64,000 bases of DNA from Erythrobacter sp. YJ-T3-07 (GCF_015999305.1 NZ_JAEAGP010000001.1:682001-746000), one strand, 5' to 3'; positions 37,947-47,726 are shown, counted from the first letter of the stretch. The notes: a model not told the origin generated them from the letters alone. Program-made: numbers and translations.

Positions 37947-39347
37947 TCAGTTGTATTCGATGATCGCGTCGTCGCGCAGGTCGCGCAGGAAGCGCTGGGC
38001 GCGCTTGCTGATCCGCTCTTCCTCGATCCGCGACATGATCTGGTCGAAGTCGGGCTCGGCGCTCGCTTCGGGATCGTCGCGCCCGCACAGCAGCAGCACC
38101 CGCACGCCTTCTTCCATCGAGCCGAACGGCGGGGTGGTCTGGCCGACCTGCAGGTCCACAAGCGAGGCCTGCAACTGCGGCGGCAGGTCGCGCAGCTTGA
38201 TCGAATCATTGTCGACCACGTTCGCATTGACCGACTGGGCCACCCGGTCTGCATCGCCGCAGCCGCGGATCGTGCCGATCGCGCTGGCGAATTCCTGGAC
38301 CCGCGCGTTGGCGCGATCCTGGCTCATACCCTGCGGGAAGGTGATCGCGATCTGTTTCAGGCTGAGCGTCGCGTCGCGCGGATCGGCGGTCAGGACCTGC
38401 CGCTTGTCGAGCAGCAGCATGATCACGTAGCCGCCGGGAATCGGCACCGGGCCGACCAGCTGGCCGGGGCTCATCTTGGTCGCCATCTCGGCCATCTGGC
38501 TCGGCAGGGTGCCCAGCCGGACGAAGCCGAGGTCGCCGCCGACCGACGCGGTGGTCGATTCGGAGAACTGCCGGGCATAGGCCTGGAAGCTGCCGCCGGC
38601 ACGGATCTGCTCCATGATCTGATCGGCATTGGCTTCCACGGTCTGGGCGGTCTCGGGCGTTGCCGAGAGATAGATTTCTGCGAGGCGATATTCTTCCTGC
38701 CCGCGCGAGGTCTTGAGCCGCTCGATCGTGTCGTTCACCTCTTCGGCGGAGACGTTGACGAACGGGGCGACGTTGCGCCGCAGCAGCAGCTGCCATGCAA
38801 TCTCACCCTGGATCTGGCGCTTGAGCGTGGCGGGCGACGATCCGGCGGAGATGAGGAACTTGTCCATCTGCTCCGGATTGCTGCCGAAATTCTGCTGCGC
38901 GAGCGCGGCGTAGCGCTGGTTCACCTCTTCGGGCGATACCTGCATGTCCTGCGCGGCGGCGGCCTGGATCTGCAGTGTCTCGTCGATCAGGTTGCGCAGC
39001 ACCTGCATCCGCAGCGCCTGCATCTGCTCGGCGGGGATATCCTTGCGCTCCGATGCGGCGAGCACCAGCGCGACCCGGTGATCAATATCCGTACCGGTGA
39101 TGACCGTGCCGTTCACCTTGGCGGTCGCGGTGCGCATGTTCGGGTCCAGATGATCCGGGCGGACCACCTCGGCGGGGATGCCGAAGGGGCCTTCGCTCGC
39201 CGCCTGCTGTGCTGCGGAGGGCTGCGGCGCGTCCTGCTGCGCCGCATCGCTCGCCTGCTGGGCCTGCGCCGCGATCGGCATCGCCGCCATCGCAAACGCG
39301 GCGAACGAGGTGGAGATCTTGCTGATAATGCTGATGCTGTCGGTCAC
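37947..39347 (-). CDS. surA: Periplasmic chaperone/peptidyl-prolyl isomerase SurA
   Basis: A 466-residue exported chaperone that escorts outer-membrane proteins to the Bam complex. I choose the GTG at 39347, which gives a signal peptide ending PIAAQAQ; ATGs at 39425 and 39494 remain possible. A Gln/Ala-rich linker is followed by a SurA N-terminal domain (VNGTVITGTDIDHRVALVLA), a parvulin domain (FSESTTASVGGDLGFVRLG, PGQLVGPVPIPGGY) and a second, more divergent parvulin-like part. It sits after lptD, the substrate it is best known to assist. Confidence 0.92.
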   Translation of the reverse strand: MTDSISIISKISTSFAAFAMAAMPIAAQAQQASDAAQQDAPQPSAAQQAASEGPFGIPAEVVRPDHLDPNMRTATAKVNGTVITGTDIDHRVALVLAASERKDIPAEQMQALRMQVLRNLIDETLQIQAAAAQDMQVSPEEVNQRYAALAQQNFGSNPEQMDKFLISAGSSPATLKRQIQGEIAWQLLLRRNVAPFVNVSAEEVNDTIERLKTSRGQEEYRLAEIYLSATPETAQTVEANADQIMEQIRAGGSFQAYARQFSESTTASVGGDLGFVRLGTLPSQMAEMATKMSPGQLVGPVPIPGGYVIMLLLDKRQVLTADPRDATLSLKQIAITFPQGMSQDRANARVQEFASAIGTIRGCGDADRVAQSVNANVVDNDSIKLRDLPPQLQASLVDLQVGQTTPPFGSMEEGVRVLLLCGRDDPEASAEPDFDQIMSRIEEERISKRAQRFLRDLRDDAIIEYN

Positions 39348-39486
39348 GAAGATAGCCTGTTGGTCGCTGGTGCGGGCGATGGGTTCCCGCCGGAGGAGCG
39401 CATTCGCGCGATCTGGCTGAACCATTGCTGAGTATTCTGCGGAGGCAGCCTCTAGCGCGTTCGCGCCGCTGTGCCAATCGTGGCGC

Positions 39487-41817
39487 TCATCCACCGAAGC
39501 CGAGGTTGAGCAGGCGGAAGGTCAGTTCGAACGTATTGCCGCGCAATGCGTCGCCCTGGGTGGCGTAGTCGCGCCGCCAGGTGAGGCCCAGATCGATACA
39601 GTCGTCCTGGTACGCGATCCCGATCCGGGTGCGGATCGGATCGAACCCATCGGCCTGCAGAGTCGGGTCCTCGTCGCGATTGGTCATGTTGACCACCGCC
39701 GAACCGAACAGCGACCAGTAGCGGGCGAAGGCGACGCGGCCCGCTGCGCGCAGTTCCTCGCGGTCGCCCAGATCCTCGTTGATATTGGGGATGTCCCGGT
39801 TGAGCCTGAGATAGCCGATTTCGGCATAGGTCCGCCGCGATCCGATGGTCGCATCGATCTCGGTACGACGCGGCGTGAAGTCGTCCTTGTCCAGCCGGAA
39901 GCGGTAGGTGAAGGAGACGAAATCCTTGTAGCGCACGCGCGCCCGGCCGACGAAGTCGGAGAACCTGTCCGACAGGCCGGTCCCGTCGGGGAAGATGATC
40001 GGCTTGTCGTCGAGCCGGTAGGACTGGCCGAAATTGGCGGTAACCTGCCAGTCCGGCTTGGTGAACTGCCAGTCGACCCCGTAGGTCACCCGCGCGCCGT
40101 CTTCGAACCGGTCGTCGCCGGGGAAGCGGTTGAGCGAAAACAGGTTCACGTCTTCCAGATCGATCGAGCGCGAATCCTCGTTGGGAATTGCGGCGTTGCG
40201 GATGGGCGGGGTGGCGACCACCTGGACCCGCGGGGTCAGCACCTGGGTGCCGCCGAAAATCGGCCCGACCAGCGGCCACGACACGTCGATCGCGGCGAGC
40301 CCGATCGCGCGGCCCTGCCACCCTTCGCGCCCGCGATAGCTGGCGACCGTGGTCGCCGCCGAATTGTTGGTATTGTAGACATCGCCGCGCGCCAGCGCGG
40401 TCAGTTCCACCACCTGGCCAAGGCCCGTCACCCGGCGCAGGTTCCACTGCGCGGAGGCGAAGCCGCGCTGGGTATCCTGTCCGTCCTCGCGCAAGATGCC
40501 CAGCGTATTGCCGCGCAGCGTCACGGTGCCGCCCAGCAGCGGCTCCGAAATCCGGCGGCGGTAATCGATCAGCGGCAGCGCGACCGGCACCTCGCCCTGC
40601 GGCTGGTTGAGGCGCAGGGTCTGCGTGGCGAAGCCCGCGATCACGAAATAGCTGTTGGCATCGATCCGCTCCAGCTCGCCCACGGTGCGCAGCCGGTCGT
40701 CGCGGCTGATGTCGTAACGGCGCAGGAAAGTGCGGTCGCTCGCGCGGCGGACCGAACCGGTGAAGCTCCAGTTCTCGTCGAACTGATAGCGTCCGTTGGC
40801 GGCGAAGTAGCCGCGAAAATCCTGATCGGTCTGGGGCAGGCCCGTGTTGAGGTCGATTCGCCGGCTGACCGTGGCATAGCCGGTCGCTTGGAACGCGCCC
40901 TTGTCCGACAGCGTGCGATAGGTCGCGCGTGCCATCGGGGCCGCATCGGTGAACACGTGCGCACCCAGTTCAAGGTCGCGGTTTTCGGCGAGCCGCCAGT
41001 AATAGCTGCCGCTGACCTCCACCCCGTTGGAACGCGAGATGCGCAGGCTGGGGACTAGGAAGCCCGATTGCGGGCCACCGTCGGTGCGCAGCTCCAGCGT
41101 GGGCAGGGGCACGATGCGCGCACCGAACAGCGAGAAATAGCCCTGTTCGAACCGCACGGTGTTGGCGTCGGGATTGTAGACGACCCGTTCGGCGGTGATC
41201 TTCCAGCTGGGCTGCTTGGGGCAGCCATCCTCATCCACCACCGGGCAGCCCGAATAGGCCGCTCTGGTCAGCGCAATGCGTCCGTCGCCCGCACGCTCGC
41301 CGCGTTCCGCCGCCAGCCGGCCGCCTTCGCGCAGCACCAGCAGCAGGTCTTCCAGCGCGCCCGCTTCGAAGGTGTCGGTCAGTTCGAGCTGTTCGGCATA
41401 GAGCTGGTTGCCGTCGCCATCGACGTAGCGCACGCCGCCCCTGGCATCGATCCGACCGGCGAGGCGATCCCACCGGACCTGATCGGCGCGCACCGAACGC
41501 TCGCCCTCGCGCAGCAGCACGTTGCCGCGCGCGATCACGGTGTCGGCCTGCGAATCATATTCCAGACTATCCGCTTCGAACCCGATCTCGCGCGGGGTGC
41601 CGGGCGGCTGGTCGCCGTCGATATAGTCGGACACAGCCTCTTCGACCGAGCCCTCGTCCTTGGCCTGCTGGCCGCTCTGCGGCTCGCTTTGCGGCGCATC
41701 CTGGGCGTGCGCGAGGCTGGGCCACGCGATCGTCGCCATCACCGCCAATGCGGCACCACTCAGCAGGCAGGCGCGGCCACCAAAGGCAGGCGACGCGGAA
41801 CGATCGGTCAGGCGCAT
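39487..41817 (-). CDS. lptD: LPS-assembly outer-membrane protein LptD
   Basis: A 776-residue beta-barrel that inserts lipopolysaccharide into the outer leaflet. The signal peptide ends SLAHAQDA. The periplasmic N-domain is the OstA-type jellyroll (FEADSLEYDSQADTVIARGN; VLLREGERSVRADQV) and the barrel carries the LptD C-domain (GGPQSGFLVPSLRISRSNGV). A Cys pair, CPVVDEDGC, lies after the N-domain. It is the first gene of the minus-strand run lptD-surA-pdxA-rsmA and is divergent from pepA. Confidence 0.96.
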   Translation of the reverse strand: MRLTDRSASPAFGGRACLLSGAALAVMATIAWPSLAHAQDAPQSEPQSGQQAKDEGSVEEAVSDYIDGDQPPGTPREIGFEADSLEYDSQADTVIARGNVLLREGERSVRADQVRWDRLAGRIDARGGVRYVDGDGNQLYAEQLELTDTFEAGALEDLLLVLREGGRLAAERGERAGDGRIALTRAAYSGCPVVDEDGCPKQPSWKITAERVVYNPDANTVRFEQGYFSLFGARIVPLPTLELRTDGGPQSGFLVPSLRISRSNGVEVSGSYYWRLAENRDLELGAHVFTDAAPMARATYRTLSDKGAFQATGYATVSRRIDLNTGLPQTDQDFRGYFAANGRYQFDENWSFTGSVRRASDRTFLRRYDISRDDRLRTVGELERIDANSYFVIAGFATQTLRLNQPQGEVPVALPLIDYRRRISEPLLGGTVTLRGNTLGILREDGQDTQRGFASAQWNLRRVTGLGQVVELTALARGDVYNTNNSAATTVASYRGREGWQGRAIGLAAIDVSWPLVGPIFGGTQVLTPRVQVVATPPIRNAAIPNEDSRSIDLEDVNLFSLNRFPGDDRFEDGARVTYGVDWQFTKPDWQVTANFGQSYRLDDKPIIFPDGTGLSDRFSDFVGRARVRYKDFVSFTYRFRLDKDDFTPRRTEIDATIGSRRTYAEIGYLRLNRDIPNINEDLGDREELRAAGRVAFARYWSLFGSAVVNMTNRDEDPTLQADGFDPIRTRIGIAYQDDCIDLGLTWRRDYATQGDALRGNTFELTFRLLNLGFGG

Positions 41818-41960
41818 GCCTTGCCTATTGCACCGAGCCTGCCTAATCGCAATCGCACTTGCGGCAGCGCGCGCAGGCGCGGCTCTTTAGTGGCCTGCGC
41901 GACACGGGGGAGGTAGTTCCCCGCGCCGCCGGCCGAGATCATCCAAGGGACCTCCACCAT

Positions 41961-43421
41961 ATGCAAATCACCTTCGCCGACAGCCTTCCCTCCGATGCCG
42001 TCCTGATCGCCTCGATCGCGAACAAGGACAGCCTGCCCGACGGGATCGAACCCGCGCTGGCCGAAGGGGCCAAGCGTTCGCGGTTCAAGGGATCGGCAGG
42101 CCAGGTGGTCGACGGGTTCGTCGAACGGGATGGCAAGGTGCTGCGGGTTGCGCTCGCAGGCGCGGGCGATCCCAAGGCGAAGGACCGCCGCGCCAATCTG
42201 GAAAAGGCGGGTGGCGCGCTGGCGGCGAAGTTCCTGACTTCGGGCGAGAGCACGATCGCACTCGACCTGACCGGCGCGGGCCTTTCCGCGGAAGACGCCG
42301 CTGCGGTGCTGCTGGGCCTGCGGCTGCGCGCGTGGCGGTGGGATGAATACCGCACCACGCAGAAGGATGCGGAGAAGGTTTCGCTCAAGAGCGCGGTCAT
42401 CGTCGGCGCGCCCGACGGGATCGAAGCTGCGTGGGCCCGCGAGAGCGCGCTGGCCGAAGGCGTCGAGTTCACCAAGGAACTGGTCACCCTGCCGGCCAAT
42501 GTCCTCTACCCGGAAAGCTTCGTCGAACGCTGCCGCAAGGCGCTCGAGGGTACGGGGATCGAGATCACCGTGCTCGACGATGCTCAGATGGAAAAGCTCG
42601 GCATGGGCGCGCTGCTCGGCGTCGGGCAGGGTTCCGATCGCCCCTCGCGCATCCTCGCGATGCGCTGGAACGGCGGCGATGCGGGCGCCAAGCCCACGCT
42701 GCTGGTCGGCAAGGGCGTGACCTTCGATTCCGGCGGCATCTCGATCAAGCCGGGTGCGGGCATGGAAGACATGAAGTGGGACATGGGCGGCGCTGGCGCG
42801 GTCGCAGGGACCATGGTCGCGCTGGCCAAGCGCAAGGCGAAGGCGAACGTCGTGGGCGTGTGCGGCCTGGTCGAGAACATGCCCGACGGCAAGGCGCAGC
42901 GCCCCGGCGACGTGGTCACCACGATGAGCGGGCAGACGGTGGAAGTCATCAACACCGACGCCGAAGGACGGCTGGTGCTGTGCGACGCGCTCCACTGGGC
43001 GCAGAACGAGTTCGATCCCGCTGCGGTGATCGACCTTGCCACGCTGACCGGCGCGATGCTGATCGCGCTGGGTAACGAGCAGGCGGGCCTGTTCTCCAAC
43101 GACGATACGCTGGCGGGCAACCTGTCCACCGCAGGCGCGACCAGCGGCGACAAGGTGTGGCGGATGCCGATCGGCCCGGCTTACGACAAGCTGATCGATT
43201 CGCCGATCGCGGACATGAAGAACGTCGGCCCACGCGAAGCAGGCTCGATCACCGCCGCGCAGTTCCTCAAGCGGTTCATCAAGGACGGGATGCCCTGGGC
43301 GCATCTCGACATCGCCGGGATGGCATGGTCGAACAAGCCGGGCGCAACCTACGGCAAGGGCGCGACCGGATACGGCGTGCGCCTGCTCGACCAGTATGTC
43401 CGCGACGTGATCGAGGGCTAG
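41961..43421 (+). CDS. pepA: Leucyl aminopeptidase (M17)
   Basis: A 486-residue cytosolic dizinc aminopeptidase. The ATG at 41961 is chosen because upstream sequence lacks a family-like N-terminus. Metal-binding and catalytic segments are GKGVTFDSGGISIKPG, MKWDMGGAGAV and the M17 signature NTDAEGRL. The C-terminal part ends GATGYGVRLLDQYV. It trims N-terminal residues from peptides. It is the first gene of a pepA-DUF2256-holC unit, as is common in alphaproteobacteria. Confidence 0.96.
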   Translation: MQITFADSLPSDAVLIASIANKDSLPDGIEPALAEGAKRSRFKGSAGQVVDGFVERDGKVLRVALAGAGDPKAKDRRANLEKAGGALAAKFLTSGESTIALDLTGAGLSAEDAAAVLLGLRLRAWRWDEYRTTQKDAEKVSLKSAVIVGAPDGIEAAWARESALAEGVEFTKELVTLPANVLYPESFVERCRKALEGTGIEITVLDDAQMEKLGMGALLGVGQGSDRPSRILAMRWNGGDAGAKPTLLVGKGVTFDSGGISIKPGAGMEDMKWDMGGAGAVAGTMVALAKRKAKANVVGVCGLVENMPDGKAQRPGDVVTTMSGQTVEVINTDAEGRLVLCDALHWAQNEFDPAAVIDLATLTGAMLIALGNEQAGLFSNDDTLAGNLSTAGATSGDKVWRMPIGPAYDKLIDSPIADMKNVGPREAGSITAAQFLKRFIKDGMPWAHLDIAGMAWSNKPGATYGKGATGYGVRLLDQYVRDVIEG

Positions 43422-43433
43422 GCGAGAGCCCGC

Positions 43434-43595
43434 ATGCCCAAGATGCGCAAGAAGGGCGACCTGCCGAGCAAGATTTGCGCGGCCTGCGGGTTGCCCTTCG
43501 CCTGGCGCAAGAAGTGGGAGCGGGACTGGGACGCCGTGAAATATTGTTCGGAGCGGTGCCGCCGGGCGGCCAAATCTGCTGGCGCGGGCTCGTGA
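43434..43595 (+). CDS. DUF2256-family small zinc-finger-like protein
   Basis: A 53-residue basic protein beginning [20 protein letters not shown], with Cys15, Cys18, Cys38 and Cys42 in CAAC and CSERC, a likely zinc site, and the [12 protein letters not shown] segment typical of DUF2256. It lies 12 bp after pepA and its TGA overlaps the GTG start of holC by four bases (GTGA). Function unknown. Confidence 0.9.
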   Translation: MPKMRKKGDLPSKICAACGLPFAWRKKWERDWDAVKYCSERCRRAAKSAGAGS

Positions 43596-44038
43596 AGGTC
43601 GACTTCTGGCTCCTCTCCCGCGATCCGGCGGAACGCGTGGTCGCGATGATTGCCGAGCGTGTGCTGGCCGATGGCGGGCGCGCGCTGGTGGTCAGCGGCG
43701 ATGCGGCGCAGCGCGAATCGGTCTCCACCACCTTGTGGGAGGCGCGGCCCGAAGCCTTCCTCGCCAACGGGCAGGCGGGCCGGGCGCATGATGCGGACCA
43801 GCCGATCCTGATCGGCGAGGCGTGCGTGTCCACCAATGCGGCGACCGCCTGCATCCTTGCCGATGGCCACTGGCGCGCAGAAGCGCTGGCGGGCGATCAG
43901 TTCGAGCGCGTGTTCCTGCTGTTCGGCGACGAACAGCGCGACGCCGCGCGCACCGCATGGCGTGAGGTGAGCGCGGCCGAAGGCCTCGAACGCAGCTTCT
44001 TCGAACAGAAGGACGGGCGCTGGGTTAAGGTCGCCTGA
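43592..44038 (+). CDS. holC: DNA polymerase III subunit chi
   Basis: A 148-residue protein with a GTG start at 43592 overlapping the DUF2256 stop. Family features are [10 protein letters not shown] at the start, [33 protein letters not shown] and a closing [13 protein letters not shown]. Chi links the clamp loader to single-stranded DNA-binding protein. The pepA-holC neighbourhood is conserved in many bacteria. Confidence 0.93.
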   Translation: MKVDFWLLSRDPAERVVAMIAERVLADGGRALVVSGDAAQRESVSTTLWEARPEAFLANGQAGRAHDADQPILIGEACVSTNAATACILADGHWRAEALAGDQFERVFLLFGDEQRDAARTAWREVSAAEGLERSFFEQKDGRWVKVA

Positions 44039-44135
44039 CGTCCGCAGCAGCCCGCGCGGACTTGCCGTTGGCGTGGAAGCTGCTAGGGGCGCGCGCGACA
44101 AAATTCTCCCCCTACAATTCGCAAGGAACAAGACC

Positions 44136-44558
44136 ATGGCGGTTACCCGCACCTTTTCGATCATCAAGCCCGACGCCACCCGCCGCAACCTGACCGGCGC
44201 GGTCACCAAGATGCTGGAAGAAGCCGGCCTGCGCGTCGTCGCCTCCAAGCGCATCCAGATGAGCGAAGACCAGGCGAAGAAGTTCTACGAAGTCCACGCA
44301 GAGCGTCCGTTCTACGGTGAACTGGTCGCCTTCATGACCAGCGGCCCGGTGGTCGTGCAGGTGCTCGAAGGCGAAGACGCCGTGAAGCGCAACCGCGACG
44401 TGATGGGCGCGACCAACCCGGCCGACGCCGAAGAAGGCACGATCCGCAAGGCCTTCGCCGAATCGATCGAAGCCAACTCCGTGCACGGCTCGGACAGCGA
44501 CGAAAACGCCGCAACCGAAATCGCGTTCTTCTTCAGCGATGACGAGATTGTCGGCTAA
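44136..44558 (+). CDS. ndk: Nucleoside-diphosphate kinase
   Basis: A 140-residue kinase that balances NTP pools. It starts [19 protein letters not shown] behind an AAGGAA site and has the active-site NSVHGSDS with the phospho-acceptor His, plus [19 protein letters not shown]. Length and motifs are normal. A strong terminator follows. Confidence 0.97.
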   Translation: MAVTRTFSIIKPDATRRNLTGAVTKMLEEAGLRVVASKRIQMSEDQAKKFYEVHAERPFYGELVAFMTSGPVVVQVLEGEDAVKRNRDVMGATNPADAEEGTIRKAFAESIEANSVHGSDSDENAATEIAFFFSDDEIVG

Positions 44559-44584
44559 GCTTCGGCCTAAGCGATGAAAAATAA

Positions 44585-44614
44585 GGGCTCCGGAGCGATC
44601 CGGGGCCCTTTTTG
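44585..44614 (+). terminator. Rho-independent terminator of ndk
   Basis: GGGCTCCGGA and TCCGGGGCCC pair (one G-T wobble) around GCGA and are followed by TTTTTGTTT, 26 bases past the ndk stop. Confidence 0.9.
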
Positions 44615-44661
44615 TTTGGTCGGTGGCGGTCGCCGTCGCGTATCCGGTTTGCGTACACGAC

Positions 44662-44679
44662 TCGTCAGACTTCTGACGA
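44662..44679. promoter_or_regulatory. Palindrome upstream of the Cys-rich lipoprotein gene
   Basis: TCGTCAGA-CT-TCTGACGA, perfect 8-bp arms with a 2-base centre, 107 bp before the next ATG. The short centre suits a dimeric DNA-binding protein better than an RNA hairpin. No regulator is known. Confidence 0.4.
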
Positions 44680-44786
44680 TGGCGAGGGGAAGCCACTTGG
44701 CGAAGTTAAGCCGGGCCAACCGAGCCTGTTAATGTATCATCACCCCTCAAAAGCGAGCCTACGGTCGAAGAGCAGAGAGGTGAGTC

Positions 44787-45506
44787 ATGATTTGGACATT
44801 TAGAATTGCGCCTTGGGCGATGCTGAGTGTCGCGATCGCGGGATGCTCGATCGGCGAGCCAGCTTCGAGATCGGCACCGCTTCAGCCGGACGCATATTAT
44901 GAGAGCCAGGCGGAAGCCGATGCCGATCTCGCGCGGTTCGCGTCAGAAAATCCCTCGTGTGGCCTGTGGACCAATTGGCAGAAGGCCTGCGCGAACACAG
45001 GACCCGGCCATTCAACACAATGCATCAGCGATTCTGACCGAAAGGTCGCCCCGTCGAGGCCGTTCTGCGCGGATTCCGGGTTCTTTATCGGCCCAGATCT
45101 TGCGGATGGAGTCGCTGCATCGAAGGCACGCTTTTGTGACGATCTGGGTCTGTCGAGTGCCACTGACGCGCAGGGAAAGCGCTCTAGCGTATACGATTGC
45201 CACAGGTTTCAGCCCGACAGGCCATTCAATGGCCAAAAGGTCGAAGACATTGTGGGCTCGCAACTTTGCAACACCTGGCGCAGGGGCGTCGGAGGCGTAC
45301 TCTATTGCTCGAAATGGGCAGATCAGACGTGTGGCCCGCGCGATGCGCAGGCTCAATCGCAGGCAGCTGTCGAGAATAGCCTGAAGTTTACCGGCGGCAT
45401 CTCAATTCCCGAGCAATCTCGCGTGCAAATGGATTCGATCATTGGCGTACAATGTACGATTTCGCCGGCCTCTCGGGACGTGGAGGGGCGGTCTGCTGTC
45501 GGTTGA
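44787..45506 (+). CDS. Cys-rich putative lipoprotein of unknown family
   Basis: A 239-residue protein with a lipobox AIAGC (Cys20) behind an AGAGAGG site. The mature part has about nine further Cys (PSCGLW, KACANT, TQCISD, PFCADS, RFCDDL, YDCHRF, QLCNTW, LYCSKW, QTCGPR), implying a disulfide-stapled periplasmic domain. Codon use is less GC-biased than the neighbours, suggesting recent acquisition. I do not recognise a family. It stands alone between ndk and the pur genes. Confidence 0.7.
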   Translation: MIWTFRIAPWAMLSVAIAGCSIGEPASRSAPLQPDAYYESQAEADADLARFASENPSCGLWTNWQKACANTGPGHSTQCISDSDRKVAPSRPFCADSGFFIGPDLADGVAASKARFCDDLGLSSATDAQGKRSSVYDCHRFQPDRPFNGQKVEDIVGSQLCNTWRRGVGGVLYCSKWADQTCGPRDAQAQSQAAVENSLKFTGGISIPEQSRVQMDSIIGVQCTISPASRDVEGRSAVG

Positions 45507-45542
45507 GCAGATGCGCATCCATATCGGACTTCCGAACGCGCC

Positions 45543-46502
45543 CTAAAACTCCTCCGCCGCATCCATAAGCTTCGTCAGGCGCTTGGGCGCGACGCTGCGC
45601 CATGAGCGTTCCAGCCAGTGCTGCACCTGGTCCCAGTCGCAATCGGGCCGGTTGAGCGCGATGCCGACCCAGCCGCTTGCGTGGTAATAGGCGGGGCGGA
45701 AGAACACGTCCGGGTCGCGCTCGACCAGATCGGCGAGTTCGTCCTGCCCGCTCGTTTTGGCGAGCACCGCGATCTGATGCGCGCCGTGGTGGCGGTCCGC
45801 GAAGTGGGCGAAGAATTTGCCGCTCTTGCCTGCGATCTTGAACCCGGGTGAGCCGTGGCTGGTTGCCGCCTCCGCTTCGGGCAGCTCCATCGCCAGCTTG
45901 CGCACGCGTCCCAGCAGCCAGTCCGGGTCGTAGGGGCGCGAGACGTAGTCGCCCAGCACGCGCGGGTAGAGCTGGTGCTCCGCGATCCGCACGCGGTGGG
46001 CGAGCGTTTCGGGCGTGTCGCCGCCGATCACCGCGACCTCCGCCTGGCCCAGCACCTCCCCACCATCCAGCTCGGTCGTGACGAGGTGGACCGATGCGCC
46101 GGCAAGCTCGTCACCCGCCTCCAGCGCGCGGGCATGGGGATCGAGCCCCTTGTACTTGGGCAGCAGCGAGGGGTGGATGTTGAGCATCCGGCCTTCCCAA
46201 CGCTCCACGATGGGATCGTCCAGCACGCGCATATATCCGGCCAGCGCGACATATTCCGCGCCGCTCTTGCGGATCGCGGCATCCATCGCGGCATCGTGCT
46301 CGGCGCGCTTCATGCCCCTGTGCGAGAGGGCGAAGGTGGCAATGCCCTCCGCCTCGGCCAGCGCCAGGCCGCCAGCGTGGGGATCATTGCTGGCGACCAG
46401 CACGATCTCGAACGGCGCGCCCTGCCTGCTGGCATAGAGCAGCGCGGCCATGTTCGTGCCTTCGCCCGAGATCAGCACCGCGACTTTGGCGCGCGTGCTC
46501 AA
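45543..46502 (-). CDS. purN: Phosphoribosylglycinamide formyltransferase fused to a YjbR/MmcQ domain
   Basis: A 319-residue protein in two parts. Residues 1-188 are PurN, which formylates GAR in purine synthesis: catalytic Asn108 and His110 in NIHPSLLP and Asp146 in LDGG are all present. Residues 192-319 are a YjbR/MmcQ-type domain (GSPGFKIAGKSGKFFAHF, DPDVFFRPAYYHASGWVGIA, SWRSVAPKRL). The start is TTG at 46502, with a GGGGAG site supplied by the adjacent palindromic repeat. It follows purM on the same strand. Confidence 0.9.
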   Translation of the reverse strand: MSTRAKVAVLISGEGTNMAALLYASRQGAPFEIVLVASNDPHAGGLALAEAEGIATFALSHRGMKRAEHDAAMDAAIRKSGAEYVALAGYMRVLDDPIVERWEGRMLNIHPSLLPKYKGLDPHARALEAGDELAGASVHLVTTELDGGEVLGQAEVAVIGGDTPETLAHRVRIAEHQLYPRVLGDYVSRPYDPDWLLGRVRKLAMELPEAEAATSHGSPGFKIAGKSGKFFAHFADRHHGAHQIAVLAKTSGQDELADLVERDPDVFFRPAYYHASGWVGIALNRPDCDWDQVQHWLERSWRSVAPKRLTKLMDAAEEF

Positions 46503-46503
46503 T

Positions 46504-46621
46504 GCTCCCCTCCCGCTTGCGGGAGGGGGCGGGGGTGGGAATGGGCCGGCAGGCCCACCCCGCTGCGGCTAGCCACTTCGCGGCAAGCCTGGCTGCCCCT
46601 CCCGCAAGCGGGAGGGGAGGC
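46504..46621. repeat. Palindromic repeat in the purM-purN space
   Basis: Two hairpins built from CCCTCCCGCTTGCGGGAGGG and CCCCTCCCGCAAGCGGGAGG flank a central segment; the two ends are also complementary, so the 118-bp unit can fold as a whole. It fills nearly all of the 126-bp gap. Related CTCCC-GGGAG elements occur at 28160 and 54042. Confidence 0.85.
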
Positions 46622-46628
46622 AGGGCGA

Positions 46629-47726
46629 TCAGTGATCATGCTCTGCAAGCCAGTCGCTCTGCGCCGACCATAGCCCGGCGGTGCCGTCGACATCGCAGCC
46701 GCGCGTCCCTTCGACGACCTCGCCGATGGTGAAGACGGTTTCGCCAGCCTCCTGAAGCCGCTGCGTAACCGCGTCGGCGTGCTCTTGCGCCACCATCAGC
46801 ACCATGCCGATGCCGCAGTTGAAGGTGCGCGCCAGTTCCTCGGGCTCGATATTGCCCTGCGACTGGAGGAACGCCATTAGCCGCGGCTGCGGCCAGCGCT
46901 GCGCGTGGACCTTTGCACGGGTGCCGTCGGGCAGCGCGCGCGGGATATTTTCCAGCAGGCCGCCGCCGGTGATGTGCGCCAGTCCGTCGATCAGGCCGTC
47001 GCGGATCAGCGGCAGCAGGCTGCCGACATAGATCCGCGTCGGCTCCATCAGGTGATCGACCAGCAGCCTGTCCTGGTCGAACAGGGCGGGGCGGTCCATC
47101 TTCCAGCCCTTGTCCTGCGCAAGCCGCCGGACCAGCGAGAAGCCGTTGGAATGCACGCCCGAGCTTGAGAGCCCGATCAGCACGTGGCCCGGAGCGATTC
47201 TCTCGCCGGTCAGCTGTGCCCCGCGCTCGACCGCGCCGACGCAGAAGCCTGCGAGGTCATAGTCGCCGGGCGAATACATGCCGGGCATTTCTGCGGTTTC
47301 TCCGCCGATCAGCGCGCAGCCGGCCTGCTTGCAGCCTTCCGCGATGCCCGCGATCACGCGCTCCGCAACGCCGCTCTCCAGCTTGCCGGTCGCGAAATAG
47401 TCGAGGAAGAACAGCGGCTCCGCGCCCTGCACGATCAGGTCGTTGACGCACATTGCGACCAGATCGATGCCCACGGAATCGTGCCGGTCGTGATCGATCG
47501 CCAGCTTCAGCTTGGTGCCGACGCCGTCGTTCGCGGCGACCAGCAAGGGGTCCTTGAACCCGGCCGCCTTGGGATCGAAGAACGCGCCGAATCCGCCGAG
47601 TTCGGCATCCGCTCCGGGCCGCGCGGTTGCGCGTACCAGCGGGCCGATCGCCTTGACCAGCGCGTTGCCTGCCGCGATGGATACTCCGGCACCTTCGTAG
47701 GTGTAGCTTTTTTCTGGGTCGGTCAT
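46629..47726 (-). CDS. purM: Phosphoribosylformylglycinamidine cyclo-ligase
   Basis: A 365-residue AIR synthetase, fifth step of purine synthesis. It has [15 protein letters not shown], the ATP-binding [28 protein letters not shown] and [20 protein letters not shown], all family hallmarks. It is upstream of and co-directional with purN, and divergent from the exported protein gene at 47799. Confidence 0.97.
   Translation of the reverse strand: MTDPEKSYTYEGAGVSIAAGNALVKAIGPLVRATARPGADAELGGFGAFFDPKAAGFKDPLLVAANDGVGTKLKLAIDHDRHDSVGIDLVAMCVNDLIVQGAEPLFFLDYFATGKLESGVAERVIAGIAEGCKQAGCALIGGETAEMPGMYSPGDYDLAGFCVGAVERGAQLTGERIAPGHVLIGLSSSGVHSNGFSLVRRLAQDKGWKMDRPALFDQDRLLVDHLMEPTRIYVGSLLPLIRDGLIDGLAHITGGGLLENIPRALPDGTRAKVHAQRWPQPRLMAFLQSQGNIEPEELARTFNCGIGMVLMVAQEHADAVTQRLQEAGETVFTIGEVVEGTRGCDVDGTAGLWSAQSDWLAEHDH

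Noticed and set aside
38000..38254. N-terminal extension of pdxA to 38254
   Set aside because: That part is an out-of-frame reading of surA rich in Arg, Ser and Cys; the GTG at 37942 fits the family start.
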